Shown: piece by piece, positions 1 to 11,149 of the stretch
Numbering within the stretch: the stretch's first letter is position 1
Layout of the letters: every line of letters starts with the position of its first letter
Assembly (NCBI GenBank): GCA_026874595.1
Contig: CM049309.1
Span: forward strand, 27,161,033-27,225,032
Source of the DNA: Sipunculus nudus
Taxonomy: Eukaryota; Annelida; Sipuncula; Golfingiida; Sipunculidae
Direction: 5' to 3'
DNA: 64,000 bases
Program-made: the position numbers and the translations under genes
The notes under the pieces: model-generated
What the model was told of the DNA's origin: nothing
Seen by the model: only the letters and a program-made list of their open reading frames with translations
Database searches by the model: none

Positions 1-622
1 TTTACATGCACAAAAAATCCCTTAAGCTACATCCTCAGACCATGCAATTTACATCATTTGAATTGGAACTAATTTATTATCCTTCACCTTCCATCTATAT
101 TCAGTTTGGTCAGGGAGCTGGGGGTCAGGCAAGTGGGCTGTTTGTCAATAAAAGTCGCATGCGCAACTGGTTTCAGGCGAAGACTGAATGCATCTTAGTA
201 GGAGGTAACATTTTGAGCACTGCAGTGTTACTGTTTAGGGAACTTGTGTGCACGGAGTTCGAAAAGAGTTATCCTGTCCTGCTGAATAAACTGCTATAAA
301 TAATTTCCATCCTGGTTGGTGACATCCTCTGTTATATCATAACCATTCTCAGCAAAATGTGCTGCTTGGTCAAACTGCACTTCCTTACTCTTTTTTAGCC
401 ATGATTTCTTTCCCGTGTGAAGAAAAGACTGTGAATGAAAGAAGAGAATGGCACAAGTCCTCATCAAGCCCAATGGTAATCTAATGTACTGGTAGGTATA
501 AAATACAGTCTGGCACGAGCTGAGAGGTTTCCAACGAATCTGGTGCCTTGAGCTATTTTTTGCAAGCCTTCACCTCTTTTCTAAGGATCTTAGCTGAACG
601 AATAACCATCTTCATTTGCAGA
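1..622. other. Unassigned AT-rich sequence
   Basis: I see no supported gene or recognisable repeat here. A 97-codon open frame near the left edge has no motif or low-complexity bias that would argue for coding. The stretch lies immediately 3' of the minus-strand open frame that ends at 623. Confidence 0.4.
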
Positions 623-979
623 TCAAGTTTGCTCTTTCTCCAGTTTTGAACGGTTAGCAAGGGCATTACCAAGAGAGTCTTTAACAGTACATACTAAGCC
701 TGAACCACTTGTTTCTTCGAAGATAGCTATCTTTTGACTGAAATGTTTACGTAGCTTATCCTTTAGCTGAGAAGAATGAAAAGTCTGTGAATTGTCAACC
801 CCTTTCTCTTGGAGAATGTTGGCAAGTCTGTAACGGAGAGATCTGACCATATATCCTTGAAAGTTTGTAAAAAGTGGTATTTCCATCTGCTGCACAAGCT
901 CAGCTAAAGCCTTGTCGTAAAGAGCCTGCTGTATTGACATTTCTGTCGGTTTTATCACTGTATTAAGAGTTTTGTTCAT
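623..979 (-). pseudogene. Fragment of an uncharacterised protein, possibly repeat-derived
   Basis: This 118-codon open frame starts at an ATG. It contains an alpha-helical, charged stretch (LRYRLANILQEKGV ... SSQLKDKLRKHFSQKI) followed by a short beta-like segment. That pattern resembles a segment of multi-copy uncharacterised proteins of cnidarians and molluscs, which I recall only as a pattern and cannot name. No upstream exon with a clear splice site was found, and the minus-strand sequence above the ATG is full of stops. It could be one exon of a host gene, or a relic of a protein-coding mobile element. Function is unknown. Confidence 0.35.
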
Positions 980-1174
980 ACATTCTTAATGGTAGCATAT
1001 ATCGTTGGCCACCATATCATGTTCTTGGCCTTTAGGCCGCAGGAGAATATTCTATTGGTCCATCAGGTTGGCCTTCCGTCTAACGAGTCTACTCTCTTCT
1101 TTGTGGCAATTCTAAATGTTGGCATTTAGAGTCTGTAACATACTTAAACGCAAACTAGACTCATCTTTCCTTAA

Positions 1175-3002
1175 AACAAGTGACCCAGGGGTCATGACGC
1201 TCAGCTAACTAGGGAGACATTCACAGAAGGAATTTTATCATCTGAATGCCATATTTTGTAAGTGGTATCCCGATTTAACTGAAGCATGGCTCAGAGGGTA
1301 TGGGTAATAGAGACCTAATTTCTGGTTTCCAAGAAGAATTTTTCACGGACCTCCCTGGATGTCAAGTTAGAAGATTTTAGGTTGAATGGTTAGGATTTGT
1401 ACCATGTTAACAGACGACACATCTTTGAAGGTCCCTAAATAGAGAAATAATGGGTAAAAATTCGAAAGGTTAATCCAGGTGGCGCCACCAGTCTGCAGGA
1501 ACTGCTTAAACAGTCCAAGAAGAATATGGATGCATAGAATCATGGTGATCAATGCATTAGTTGTTAAGATACTGGAGTTTTTGTAACAAATTTTTAATTA
1601 TTCTGGGGGTTACTTCTGAGGTCCATACCTCAAGGGTTTAAAGAGACCCTAATTTAAGATTTCCATGGAGATTTTTCATTGACCTCCCAGGATGTCAAGT
1701 TAGAAGTTTCTCGGTCCAATGGTTACGATTTGGGCCCTGTTTATGAACTACCCTATCTTTGAGTGTCTCAGAAATAAAAAATGCAAAAAAAAAAAATTGG
1801 ATAAAATTCAGGTGGCGACACCACTCTGCAGGAACTGATGAAACACTCCATGATGAATATTCATTTTAAAGAATCATGGTGATCAGTGTGTTAGTTGTTC
1901 ACATACTGGAGCTTTTGTATAAAAGTTTTAATTATTTTGGTAGTTACTTCTTAGCCCCATAGCTAGAAGGATATGGGTAACAGAGACCTATAATTTCAGT
2001 GTTCCAAGGAAATTTTAATGGACCTCCCTGGATATCAAGTAAGAAGATTCCAGGTCCAATGGTTAAGATTTGTGCCCTGTTAACGGATGACCGCATTTGT
2101 GAAGATCTCAAAAATAGAGAATAAACAATGTGTAAAGTTAGAAAAAAACCCAGGTGGCGCCCATTCTGCAGGAACTGATGAAACACTCCATGATGAATAT
2201 GCATGCAATGAATCATGGTGATCAATGCATTTGTTGTTCAGATACTGGAGCTTTAGTATCAAAGTTTTAATTATTCTGGGGGTACTTCTTAGCCCCAAAG
2301 ATCGGAGGATATGGGTAACAGAGACCTAATTTCAGGTTTCCAAGGAGTTTTTTTATGGACCTCCTGGATGTCAAGTTAGAAGATTCCAGGTCCAGTGGTT
2401 ACAATTTGTGCTCCGTTAACTGACGACCACATCTTTAAAGGTCTCAAAAATAGAGAAAAAATATGTAAAAATTAGAAAAAAAAATCCAGGTGGCGCCACC
2501 AGTCTGCAGAAACTGATGTAAAACTACATAATGAATTTGCATGCAATAAATCATGGTGACTAATGCATTAGTTGTTCAGATACTTGAGGATTTGAATGAA
2601 ATTTATAATTTTTTTTTTTGGGGGGGGGGGGGTACTTCAGAGCCCAATAGCTAGGAGGATATAGGTAACAGAGACCTAATTTCAGGTTTCCTAGTAGATT
2701 TTTCATAGGCCTCCCTGGATGTTAAGTAAGAAGATTTTAGTTTCAGTGATTAAGCATTGTGCCCTGTTAATGGACAACCACATATTTAGAGGTCTCATAA
2801 AAGAAAAAAAAATGTGTAAAAATTAAAAATCCAGGTGTCGCCACCAGTCTGAAGAAACTGATGAAACACTCAATGATGAATATGTATGCAATGAATCATG
2901 GTGATCAATACATTAGTTGTTCAGATACTTGAGCATAAGATTTTTAATTATTCTGGTGGGTACTTTTGAGACCCATAGCTTTAAGTCAGCTGAGCTAAAA
3001 AA
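1175..3002 (+). mobile_element. Family A element, five ~340-bp core units
   Basis: The left end carries a degraded form of the family's 14-bp palindrome TGACCCATGGGTCA, then a variant of the subterminal repeat GCTCAGCTGAC. The right end is GTCAGCTGAGC followed by TAAAAA. The interior is about five tandem units of roughly 340 bp, recognisable by GGGTAACAGAGACCTAATTT at about 1305, 1640, 1980, 2315 and 2667. Four of the five units carry AGGTGGCGCCACC or a one- or two-base variant. There is no coding capacity, so it is non-autonomous. The structure resembles bivalve pearl / Helentron-associated elements (inference). Confidence 0.7.
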
Positions 3003-3560
3003 AGGCACTGTAGAGCAAGTGGTATACCCGATGCCCTGATTCTTTATCTTCTGCACTACTTTCTTTGGGTCTCCGTTTCTTGGCCAGGAGATATCTTTTT
3101 TGGTTAATATACCAGTTTCTACACTTATTGTGCCATTTTTGGGTACTGTCCAGCAACATATATTAACCAAGTCTGTCAGCCATGTTGTCACATCTGGCAG
3201 AAGCTGTCAGCCAAAGTTTATTGAAGTTTTCGTTCAAGGTATCTATATTCAAAATACTTTTTGCAGAAGATTGGGGGATGAGATACATTTTTCGTAGTCT
3301 GCTCACTTTTTTCGTCTCCTTGGTTTGGTCAAGCAATCTTCACCCTCAATGTTACTACCTTCAGATGACTTTCATTTTCTCATTTTCTTTCATAAACACC
3401 ATACCTGGAACACAAGGTGATGATTATTTCAAAATGGATCCTTTAAAATGTTACTTCAAACTATAGCATCGATTAACTGTTACTGAATAAATATATATGT
3501 AAATCAAAACAAATCAAATGTATTTTGTCATTATTGTGGCTGCAAAACTTATATGTGCTT
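3003..3560. other. Unassigned spacer
   Basis: No repeat family seen elsewhere in the window covers this stretch. A minus-strand open frame at 2913-3191 runs out of the family A end into it. It has no recognisable domain and no supporting splice sites. Confidence 0.35.
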
Positions 3561-3564
3561 TTGA

Positions 3565-4150
3565 TATTTTTTACATTGCATAATTACAATTAATTTAATG
3601 TCTGACAAGCGTATCATATGGGAAAGAGTACCAAAGTGAACAGAAACAGACATGAGCATATATGCTGAAATCAACTGTATAATTATGATTAATTTAATGT
3701 CCAAACCAGCGTTTCCTATGGTAAAGAATAACAAAATGCACAGGGACGGACACAAATATATATATATGCTGAAACCAACTGCATAATTACTATCAATTTG
3801 ATGCCTGAACCAGCGTTTCATATGGGAAAGAATAAGAAAGTGAACAGAAACAGACACCAGCATATATGCTGAAATCAACTGCATAATTACGATTAATTTA
3901 ATGTCCAAACCAGCGTTTCATATGGGAAAGATTAAAAAGTGAAAGAGATACGGACAAAAAATATATATATGCTGAAACCAACTGCATAATTACTATTAAT
4001 CTGATGCCTGAACCAGCGAATCATATGGGAAAGAATAAGAAAGTGAACAAAAACAGACACCAGCATTTATGCTGAAATCAACTGAATATTATGATCAATT
4101 TTATGTCTGAACTAGCGTTTCATATGGGAAAGTATAACAATCTCAGAAAC
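3565..4150. repeat. Satellite-like array, ~100-bp unit in alternating dimers
   Basis: About six units of roughly 100 bp share the core CCAGCGTTTCATATGGGAAAG and ATATGCTGAAA. Two variants alternate, one reading ATGTCCAAACC and the other ATGCCTGAACC, so the true period is close to 200 bp. Short open frames across it are translations of the repeat and not genes. Confidence 0.85.
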
Positions 4151-4682
4151 AGACACGAAAATACATGAAGAAATCTCAGAACAAAAATATAGAAAAATAA
4201 AAAAAACTTATCTCAAAACTACATTTTCTTGTTGGTTATACTAATACGCCATAAGTTAAAAATGCTGGATTAGTAGTTTAGTAACAAGTGCTGTGCCAAA
4301 ATTCCTGTTCCCGTCAGAAATATGAGTTTCCCCTCGCAGGAGACGCCAGAAACACCTGGCACATGGCAGAGCGCGACAAAGCCTGCTTTTTAACGTTCAA
4401 TGCATTTGGTCATATTAAATGACACTTTCGCTCTAACTGCTTCAGGCTTTAAAATTGATGATCACAAATTAGTTACCCTTTCAGGGAAACAAATATTGTT
4501 TACAATTTGATTTGCCACTACTCCATGACACTGATAGCTAAAATATTGTTTACAAATTGATTTGCCACTACTCCATGACACTGATAGCAAGCAACTACTC
4601 TACATAAATATTATTTAGGATTAGATGATATGTACAACAGAGAAGAGTCTGTTAGCCAATGAAGTTTCCTAACAACATTATG

Positions 4683-4685
<3 letters not shown>
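4151..4685. repeat. Unassigned DNA with a 53-bp direct duplication
   Basis: A block of about 53 bp (ATATTGTTTACAA, then TTTGCCACTACTCCATGACA) occurs twice in direct orientation at about 4493-4535 and 4545-4590. The rest shows no gene or recognised repeat. Confidence 0.6.

Positions 4686-4721
<36 letters not shown>
4686..4721. repeat. (TA)n microsatellite
   Basis: An uninterrupted run of alternating TA of about 36 bp. Confidence 0.95.
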
Positions 4722-4722
<1 letters not shown>

Positions 4723-4734
4723 AATCAGTTATTC

Positions 4735-5000
4735 CTTTATTGGAGCTTTAGGATCACATTTTTTTTAATTCTGTGGGGTACTGTCAAGCCCAATGGCTTG
4801 GCGAATATAGGTCACAGTGACGTAATTTCAGGCTTCCAAGCAGATTTTTTATAGACCTCTATCAGTTTCAGTAAGAACTTTCTAGGTCCAGTGGCTACGA
4901 TTTGTGCCCTGTTAACAGACAGACAGATGGCCAGACAGACGGAAAATGGACAAAGAGAGATTGCTAAAGCTCAGATGACTTTCAGTCAGCTGAGCTAAAA
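4735..5000 (+). mobile_element. Family A element, 3' fragment
   Basis: The end of one core unit (variants of GGGTAACAGAGACC and CCCTGTTAACAGACAG) is followed by the family A terminal hairpin AGCTCAGATGACT...AGTCAGCTGAGCT and the TAAAAA tail. The 5' part of the element is missing. Confidence 0.7.
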
Positions 5001-5017
5001 ATAGAGAAAGAAATGAG

Positions 5018-5900
5018 TAACAAGGCCTACAGGCCCAATGCAAACCTGTGCAATGGAATACACACCAGGTATAATGCTTCAATGCTGGACATTTACTTTT
5101 CAAGTACATGTGTAACATGTATTTGAACAATGTAAGTACTAAACATTTTGAACAAGAACCAATTACGCAAACGTCACTGATGAATGTCTGGTATGGGTGC
5201 ACATAACACAAAAATGATTGTAACTGGCACCATCAGTCTTGTATATTAGGAAGCTATCAGAGATGTATGCAAAGCCCAATTTCAGGCTGATATATCACAC
5301 CTCTCCTGAGAAATAAGCAAAGACATACACTGTGCAAAAATCATTGTAGGTGGCGCCAGCAATCTTGTATACAACAAAGCTATCCAATATGTATAAATAT
5401 GCCCAATTTCAGGCTGATATATCAAATTCCTACGGATAAATAAGCAGGCACATACACTGTGCAAAAGTCATTGTAGGTGGCGACACCTGTCTTGTGAACT
5501 AGAGGGCAATAAAAGACTCAAAGACAGGTCAAGATATCAGGCCAATACAATAAACATCTATTGAGTTTGATGCACTGGGCTGAACAGGCTTAGGTGAGAA
5601 AGGCTGTTGCCCCGAGTGAACTGTGACAAATTGCTGGCTCCAGCTACGGCACTGAGTGAACTTTTGACCTATACCAGGCTGCACTGAGTAAACCCCTTAC
5701 CTGTTGCCTAATCTGATACAGTTGGCAGACTGCTAGAGCTATAAATAGATCCAGGCTGACCCATAGCCTATTGCCAAAACTGAAATAGTTTGCAGACACA
5801 ATCTTGGCTTGTTGCAAAATCTGTTACGCATACTGAAAGACTTTGGCTTAAATGCTTTTTTTTCAAGCTGATTTATTCATATTTTTTTTATAAAAAAAGG
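5018..5900 (+). mobile_element. Family CD element, 5' portion
   Basis: Begins with the family start CAAGGCCTACAGGCC, then a one-mismatch copy of the subterminal repeat GCGAACCTGTG. The interior has ~130-bp tandem units with GGTGGCGCCAGC at 5350 and GGTGGCGACACC at 5475. These are followed by short repeats of the type CTGAGTGAACTYTTGACCT. The 3' end is missing here. Confidence 0.65.
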
Positions 5901-5907
5901 TTTAGAA

Positions 5908-6070
5908 TAGAAAAGATGCAGTCCTTTCCTTTTAAAGGTCTAATAATTGTGCCAAAAATCATTTAAGTAAACATGAACAAAGGCCACCTAATAATCATTT
6001 TTGTGCAATGTTACATAAATTGAAACAGGTTTTGCAGAAGGAGACTATTGCAGCCCTCAATTTATAATAG
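5908..6070 (+). repeat. Dispersed repeat, second copy at 56521-56690
   Basis: The segment AAAGATGCAGTCCTTTC ... GAAGGAGACTATTGCAGCCC matches 56521-56690 closely along its length. Both copies lie beside family A or CD ends, so it may be a piece of a longer element. Confidence 0.6.
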
Positions 6071-6239
6071 GCTCCCAGAAGGTCAAGTAAAAGATTCTAG
6101 GTCCAACAGTTACGAATTGTGCTATGTTAACGAACAACCCCTTCAATTGAAGGTCTCAAAAATGCAGATATACATATATGTAGATGAGTTAGGATTAAAA
6201 CAATGGAGGCGGAAACCACCACAAAAAAAAAAAAAAAAA

Positions 6240-7778
6240 AAAAAAGCCTACAGGCCTAATGCAAACCTGAGCAATGGGATATACACTAAGTATAATGCTT
6301 CATTGCTTAACCATTACTTTTCAAGTACATGTGTAACATGAATATGAACAATGCAAGTACTAAACATTTGAACAAGAAACATTTACACAAGCATCACTGC
6401 TGTAATCCTGGCATGGGTGCAAACAACACAAAACTGATTGTAGCTGGCATCACCAATCTTGTACATGATAAGGCTATTACGTATAAGTATGCCCAATTTC
6501 AGGCTGATGTATCAAATACCTCCGTAGAAATGAGCAGGCCCATACACTTTGCAAAAGTCATTATAAGTGGCGACACCTGTCTTGTAAACAAGAAAGCCAT
6601 CAAAGAGGCAAAGACAGGTCAAAATATCAAGGCAATACATTAAATTTCCCTTGAGTTTGATGCACTGAGCTGACCAGGCTTAGGTGAGAAAAGCAGCTAC
6701 AACTATGAATGTGCTCTGTTAACGAATGACTCCTTCATTTGGTCTCAAAATCAATCAGATACAATAAGAACAAGAGCACCACAGATGGAGCATAATATGC
6801 CCATTGCATACAATTTGTGCCCTGTTAACCGAAGAAGTTTTTGCCCGTAAAAGACAGGTGTATGTAGGTGGCGCCACACAAACTACAATTTCAAATATGA
6901 GTCACATGACCAACATTTGCACAAAACATGGTGACGCTAGAGCCTGTAGTTTCTGAGATTGTTTTGTTAGTATGTTTACTTGACAAAATGACTAAGTTCA
7001 AATTCCTGTAACTCCGCAAAGATTTATCAAACCCAAACCATTTGAATAAACATGAAAGCGCTTGTCTCTGGGATAATTTCTGTGAAACCTTAAACAATTT
7101 GGCTGAATGATTTCAGAGAAGAAAATTTTCAAAGGTTCTTCAACTTTCCCCCTTTAAATTTAAGTTAATGCAAGTGGTGACACAAAAAAAGCTCAATCCC
7201 ACACCATTTGATTTGTGACAGAGTCTTGCATAAAATTTGGGAATGCTAGTTCCCACCATTCCTTAGAAATTATTGGTTAATGTACTGATGACCGATGACC
7301 CTCGTCAAAAAAGGTTGATGCAGGTGGCGCCACCAATATCTCAATTGTCACGTGACTAACATTTGCATAAAATTGGTGATGACAGCTCCAGCCTTTTCTC
7401 ATATGGTAATTTTAGTATGCATTTCTAGATAGATTACTAAGTTCAACTTCCTGTAACTCGGCTAAAAATCTTCGAACTTGAACCATTCGAACAAATTTAA
7501 GAGGAATCATTTCTGTGAAAATATTGGACAATTAGGCTGAACAGTTTCGGAGAAGAAGATTTTTAAATGTTTTGCTTTTTTTCCTATCAAATCTAAGAAA
7601 ATGCATTTAGGCAAAAAACAAGCAAAATCAAATAGAGTTTTTTAGATGACTCATTTTTCCATGAAATTTGGTGATGCTAGCTCCTGCCGTTTTCGAGATA
7701 GTATGGGCTTATATGCAGAGGAAGGACAACGCTACACAATCGCATAAGCCCACAAGTTCGCTAAAAAGTGTCTAGGTC
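6240..7778 (+). mobile_element. Family CD element, both ends present
   Basis: Starts in a poly-A tract with GCCTACAGGCCTAATGCAAACC and ends CGCATAAGCCCACAAGTTCGCTAAAAA. Both ends are slightly mutated forms of the family termini. The inner units carry GGTGGCGCCAC at 6868 and 7323 and degenerate copies elsewhere. The right half has the characteristic phrases GTAACTCSGC and TTTCGGAGAAGAAGATTTT. No open frame of note, so it is non-autonomous. A short piece resembling family A lies inside at about 6700-6840. Confidence 0.65.
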
Positions 7779-7856
7779 TTACGGTTATAAATTATACCCT
7801 GTTAACTGGCCGGACAACCGGATCGATATAGCTTAAATGACAGCTGAGCTAAAAAC
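7779..7856 (+). mobile_element. Family A element, 3' end fragment
   Basis: Directly abuts the CD terminus. It has the family A phrases CCTGTTAACTGGCCGG and ATAGCTTAAATGACAGCTGAGCT followed by AAAAA. Confidence 0.5.
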
Positions 7857-8180
7857 GTGTTGTGGCCAAAGTTGGGCAAAATTTAAGGTACTGATTTTAT
7901 ATTAATGCTTATAACTTAAACAATTTGCAATCTTCAGATCTAATTTTGATATACAATTGAATCTTGATTAAATTATGTTATATTCCTGAAATAAATTCTC
8001 TAGCTTACAAAATTCTCATGTGAAGTGATTATCTTTCCTGATTTTTTAACAAAGTGCATTATGTTCGGGCCTATAACTTATAAAATTACTTAATACTGAC
8101 ATAATTTCTTGTATGTATATAGGAAATATATAGAGAAATACGTATATGAAATATGATCAGCTATGTCAGCTAAATTGCGT
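7857..8180 (+). repeat. Family F repeat, ~320 bp
   Basis: The segment GTGGCCAAAGTTGGGCAAAA ... ACATAATTTCTTGTATGTA recurs at 9770-10046 with the same order of phrases, and in shorter, more diverged form at 60845-61010. No coding capacity; class unknown. Confidence 0.6.
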
Positions 8181-8760
8181 TAAAATAACGAAAATATAGA
8201 TGGCACCACCAGTCTTCCACAGCAGAAAGGACTATCCATGATCAATAAGCCTGCTGAATTTCATATAGATTCATAACAAGGCCTACAATCCTAATGCGAA
8301 CCTTTTCTTGTGCATGTGTGACAGGTATATGTACACTGCATGTACTGAACATTTTGAACCTGAGTGCATGCACCAATTACACAAACGTCACTGCTGAAAT
8401 ACTGGCACAGGTGCACACAACACAAAAATGAATGTAAGTGGCACCACCAATCTTGTGTACGAGAAAGCCGTTAAAGATGTATTGACATAAACAATTTCAG
8501 GTTTCAAACCACTCTTTGCCTTTTTGCACAAATGCATGAAATAACTAGATACCGAAAGTCAAAAGTGACTACGTGTATCCACCGAAATCAAAGTCGTACA
8601 GGTTAAGTGAGGCATGCATTGAGTGTTATGGGGAAATAGAGTGAGATGGATGTCAGCCACATAAACATGATTGTAGGTTGCACCACCTGAGCCAACACTG
8701 CAAATAGCTCCTGAAATCAGGCATTAATTTAGTCAACAACAAGGGACCCATGGGGCACGT
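8181..8760 (+). mobile_element. Mosaic of CD 5' end and B 5' end fragments
   Basis: A CD start (AAGGCCTACAATCCTAATGCGAACC) lies at about 8278. A family B start (CGACTACGTGTATCC-like, at about 8563, then AAGTGAGGCATGCATTGAGTG) follows. GGTGGC palindrome variants occur at 8200, 8440 and 8680. Both elements are truncated. Confidence 0.55.
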
Positions 8761-9428
8761 GGCTCTGCTGAATTTTGGAAAATATTAGCAACTGCACAAT
8801 ATTTTTATTTCCTTTGGTTTTTCATGTATATTAGCATTTGAAAAGCTAAGAGAAAATGGCCCTTCTAAAGTTAAACTCTGTAAATTATAGAACAATGGAC
8901 ATGAGCTAAAGCATATGCACTATGTAATAAATGAAACTTGTGGCCTGAAACCATTTGATGATGCACCAAGGGAAATAATTGGCCTATGGTAAGTGTTATA
9001 TGAAAGTTACATTTCATAAACAAATAATGTGTGAAAGTAATTAAATTTTCAAATTTAAATATATGGCCATATGAGTTAAAAATTAACCCACTAAGTTGGG
9101 CCAAACATTCCTGATTTTAAAATTAGGCCGGGCAACTTTAAGCGTATTTATATCTTCTAAAATCTTGCCAGTTAGCACTTACATTAGATCCTAATATTTT
9201 ATCACATTTGATTTAATTCCTGAACATTTTATTCTTAAAAAAAAATCAAAATTGTCCAAGTCTCAACAAAAAGAATGAATTTAACATTAAAATAATAAGA
9301 TTCATCTTGTTTATTAGTCCTGTGTATTGAAGGGATGGGTGGGTGAGGAGTCTCTGTTGTTACTCCTCAATGCTTAAAAAAATGTAAAATTATAAGATTT
9401 ATCTTGATTATAATACAGGTTTGTAAAC

Positions 9429-9429
<1 letters not shown>
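8761..9429. other. Unassigned AT-rich sequence
   Basis: No gene and no repeat that recurs in the window. A 77-codon minus-strand frame at 8871-9104 has no recognisable motif. Confidence 0.35.

Positions 9430-9473
<44 letters not shown>
9430..9473. repeat. (GA)n microsatellite
   Basis: An uninterrupted alternating GA tract of about 44 bp. The stretch from here to 9769 is otherwise unassigned. Confidence 0.95.
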
Positions 9474-9474
<1 letters not shown>

Positions 9475-9769
9475 CTCTGTGGTATTAACTGCAGACAGCC
9501 TAATCAAGCTCAACAAGAGAGAGGGCTTGCCGGAGTGATGGGATTACATAACAACAGCCTGGGGAACATAGAAAGCTGCAATGAATGACCTAATGACCTA
9601 CAGTGACCAAAGTGGGCTGCATAACAATATATTGGAATACTACAAGAGCCTCCAAAAAAATTTAACAACTAGCCTAATTTTGCAGCTTTTATTTTCAAAA
9701 TTCAGATTTTAACAGATTTATTCCTTTTGAGTATATGCTGTGAAAATTAAATCCATAATACTTACAGAA

Positions 9770-10046
9770 AAAAGTGCCGTGGCCAAAGCTGGGCAAAAGT
9801 TAAGGTACTAATTTTATATTTATGCTTATAACTTAAAAAAAATGGCAAAATTCAGATCTAATTTTCGGTATACAATTGAATCTTGATTAAATGAAGTTAA
9901 ATCCCTAAAAAAAATTCTAGCTTCAGCAATTCTTATGTTAAGTGAGTAAATATATTTCCTGATTTTTACAAGGTGCATTATGTTTGGGCCCATAACTTCA
10001 TCAAATTAGGCAATACTGACCTTATTTTGGTAGGTACATAAGAAAT
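9770..10046 (+). repeat. Family F repeat, second copy
   Basis: Matches 7857-8140 phrase by phrase (GTGGCCAAAGCTGGGCAAAA, TACAATTGAATCTTGATTAAAT, GGTGCATTATGTTTGGGCC). It is cut at the left boundary of the Gypsy LTR, which suggests the retrotransposon inserted into it. Confidence 0.6.
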
Positions 10047-10299
10047 TGTTGTATCTTAAATTGTAATATCTATACATTTATGTTAATGGAACTTACTTTA
10101 GGTCTAGGTTAGTGTAATGTTGCTACATCTGGCATTTTGTTAATGTACTAAATGGAGTGAAATTAACTGTGCAACACTTCTGATGACGTCATGGAAAATT
10201 ACTGGAATAAAGTGTCTTTGGCCATATTGTCTCCTCCTGTCAATATGGGTCTGGTTGTCTCCTCCGTTTAAATCTGCTTCCATCCTGAGAAAGAATACA
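10047..10299 (+). repeat. 5' LTR of decayed Ty3/Gypsy element 1
   Basis: About 253 bp beginning TGTTGTATC and ending near ACA. It is homologous along most of its length to 17176-17409, which gives the direct repeat. It is followed within a few bases by CGGCGACGAGGAT, a degraded primer-binding-type sequence whose first base differs from the expected TGG. The exact 3' boundary is inferred, because the other LTR copy is truncated before it. Confidence 0.65.
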
Positions 10300-10303
10300 G
10301 TAA

Positions 10304-11146
10304 ACGGCGACGAGGATTTTTGCAGTGGGCCAGTCACCAGCTTTGCTTTTCTCGAAACTTCTGGTAATTTTGTCTGTGAATGGAGGCAATGGATGAAAAT
10401 ATTTGAGAACTTTATGGTCGCGTCAGGGGCCTTACCTTTCGAGCCCGCGCGGAAGAAAGCCATCAAAATTTATATTATTGGAACAGAGGGACAACGTATC
10501 TACTATTCCCTTAAGACACTATAGACGTTCTCAAAGGTTAGAAAAGTGAATCTGAAACTAGCTTGAGAAAGCTTAAGCAAGAAACAAAAACACAGACGGT
10601 GTGCAATATGTTCAATCAAATGTAAGTGAAGCCAGTACTTCGTATGTACCTCGTGAACAAAAGGGACTTAGTCAAAGATGTGGACATTCAGAGAAAAACT
10701 GTTTTCGTTGTCGTTCACCTAAACACTTAGCCAGTGATCCTGCATGTAAAGCTCGTCAAGCCAGTTGCTTTAGGTGTAATAAGAAAGGAAATTTCGAGTC
10801 TCAGTGTCACCCAAACGATAGAGGTACAGGGCATCACCAGAGAAATCATGATGAGAATGGTTACTATGGTAACCAAAGGTCTGAGCATTATAAAGGGCCA
10901 GGACGATACCAAAACACCAGGGGATCCAACTGCTACGAACGGCGAGGGCCAGTGAATAACTATGACAACCCCCGGTCAGGGCGTTATCAAGGAAACCAGG
11001 CGACAGGGCGTTACTATGGCGACAGCGAACCAGCGCAGTATCAGAACAGGGGGCCAAAGAGGGTGAAACAAATAACTGAAGAGTGGGTCGATACAGATAG
11101 TGAGGAAGAAACCGCATCCGTGTTAATTACAAATGTGAGTAATTAA
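10304..11146 (+). pseudogene. Decayed gag of Gypsy element 1
   Basis: The first part (to a stop at 10522) has the capsid-type phrase WRQWMKIFENFMVASG ... IYIIGTEGQR, typical of Ty3/Gypsy Gag. The rest of the capsid is missing. A second open frame from about 10601 to 11146 carries two zinc knuckles. In the first, CFRC...H...C, the second gap is longer than usual (six residues). The second, CFRCNKKGNFESQC, has Asn where the His should be. A Gly/Tyr/Arg-rich basic tail follows and suits nucleic-acid binding. The gene is split by a deletion and frameshift and cannot make an intact Gag. Confidence 0.75.
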
Positions 11147-11149
11147 AAA

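Noticed and set aside
2913-3191. 92-codon minus-strand frame
   Set aside because: It crosses the boundary of a family A element, with no recognisable motif or splice support.
4912-5211. 99-codon Cys/Leu-rich minus-strand frame
   Set aside because: It spans the junction of A and CD repeats and is therefore a composite of two mobile elements.
10183-10310. Start of a 113-codon frame as a possible leader protein
   Set aside because: The first part lies inside the 5' LTR and primer-binding region. Only the segment after about 10320 resembles Gag.
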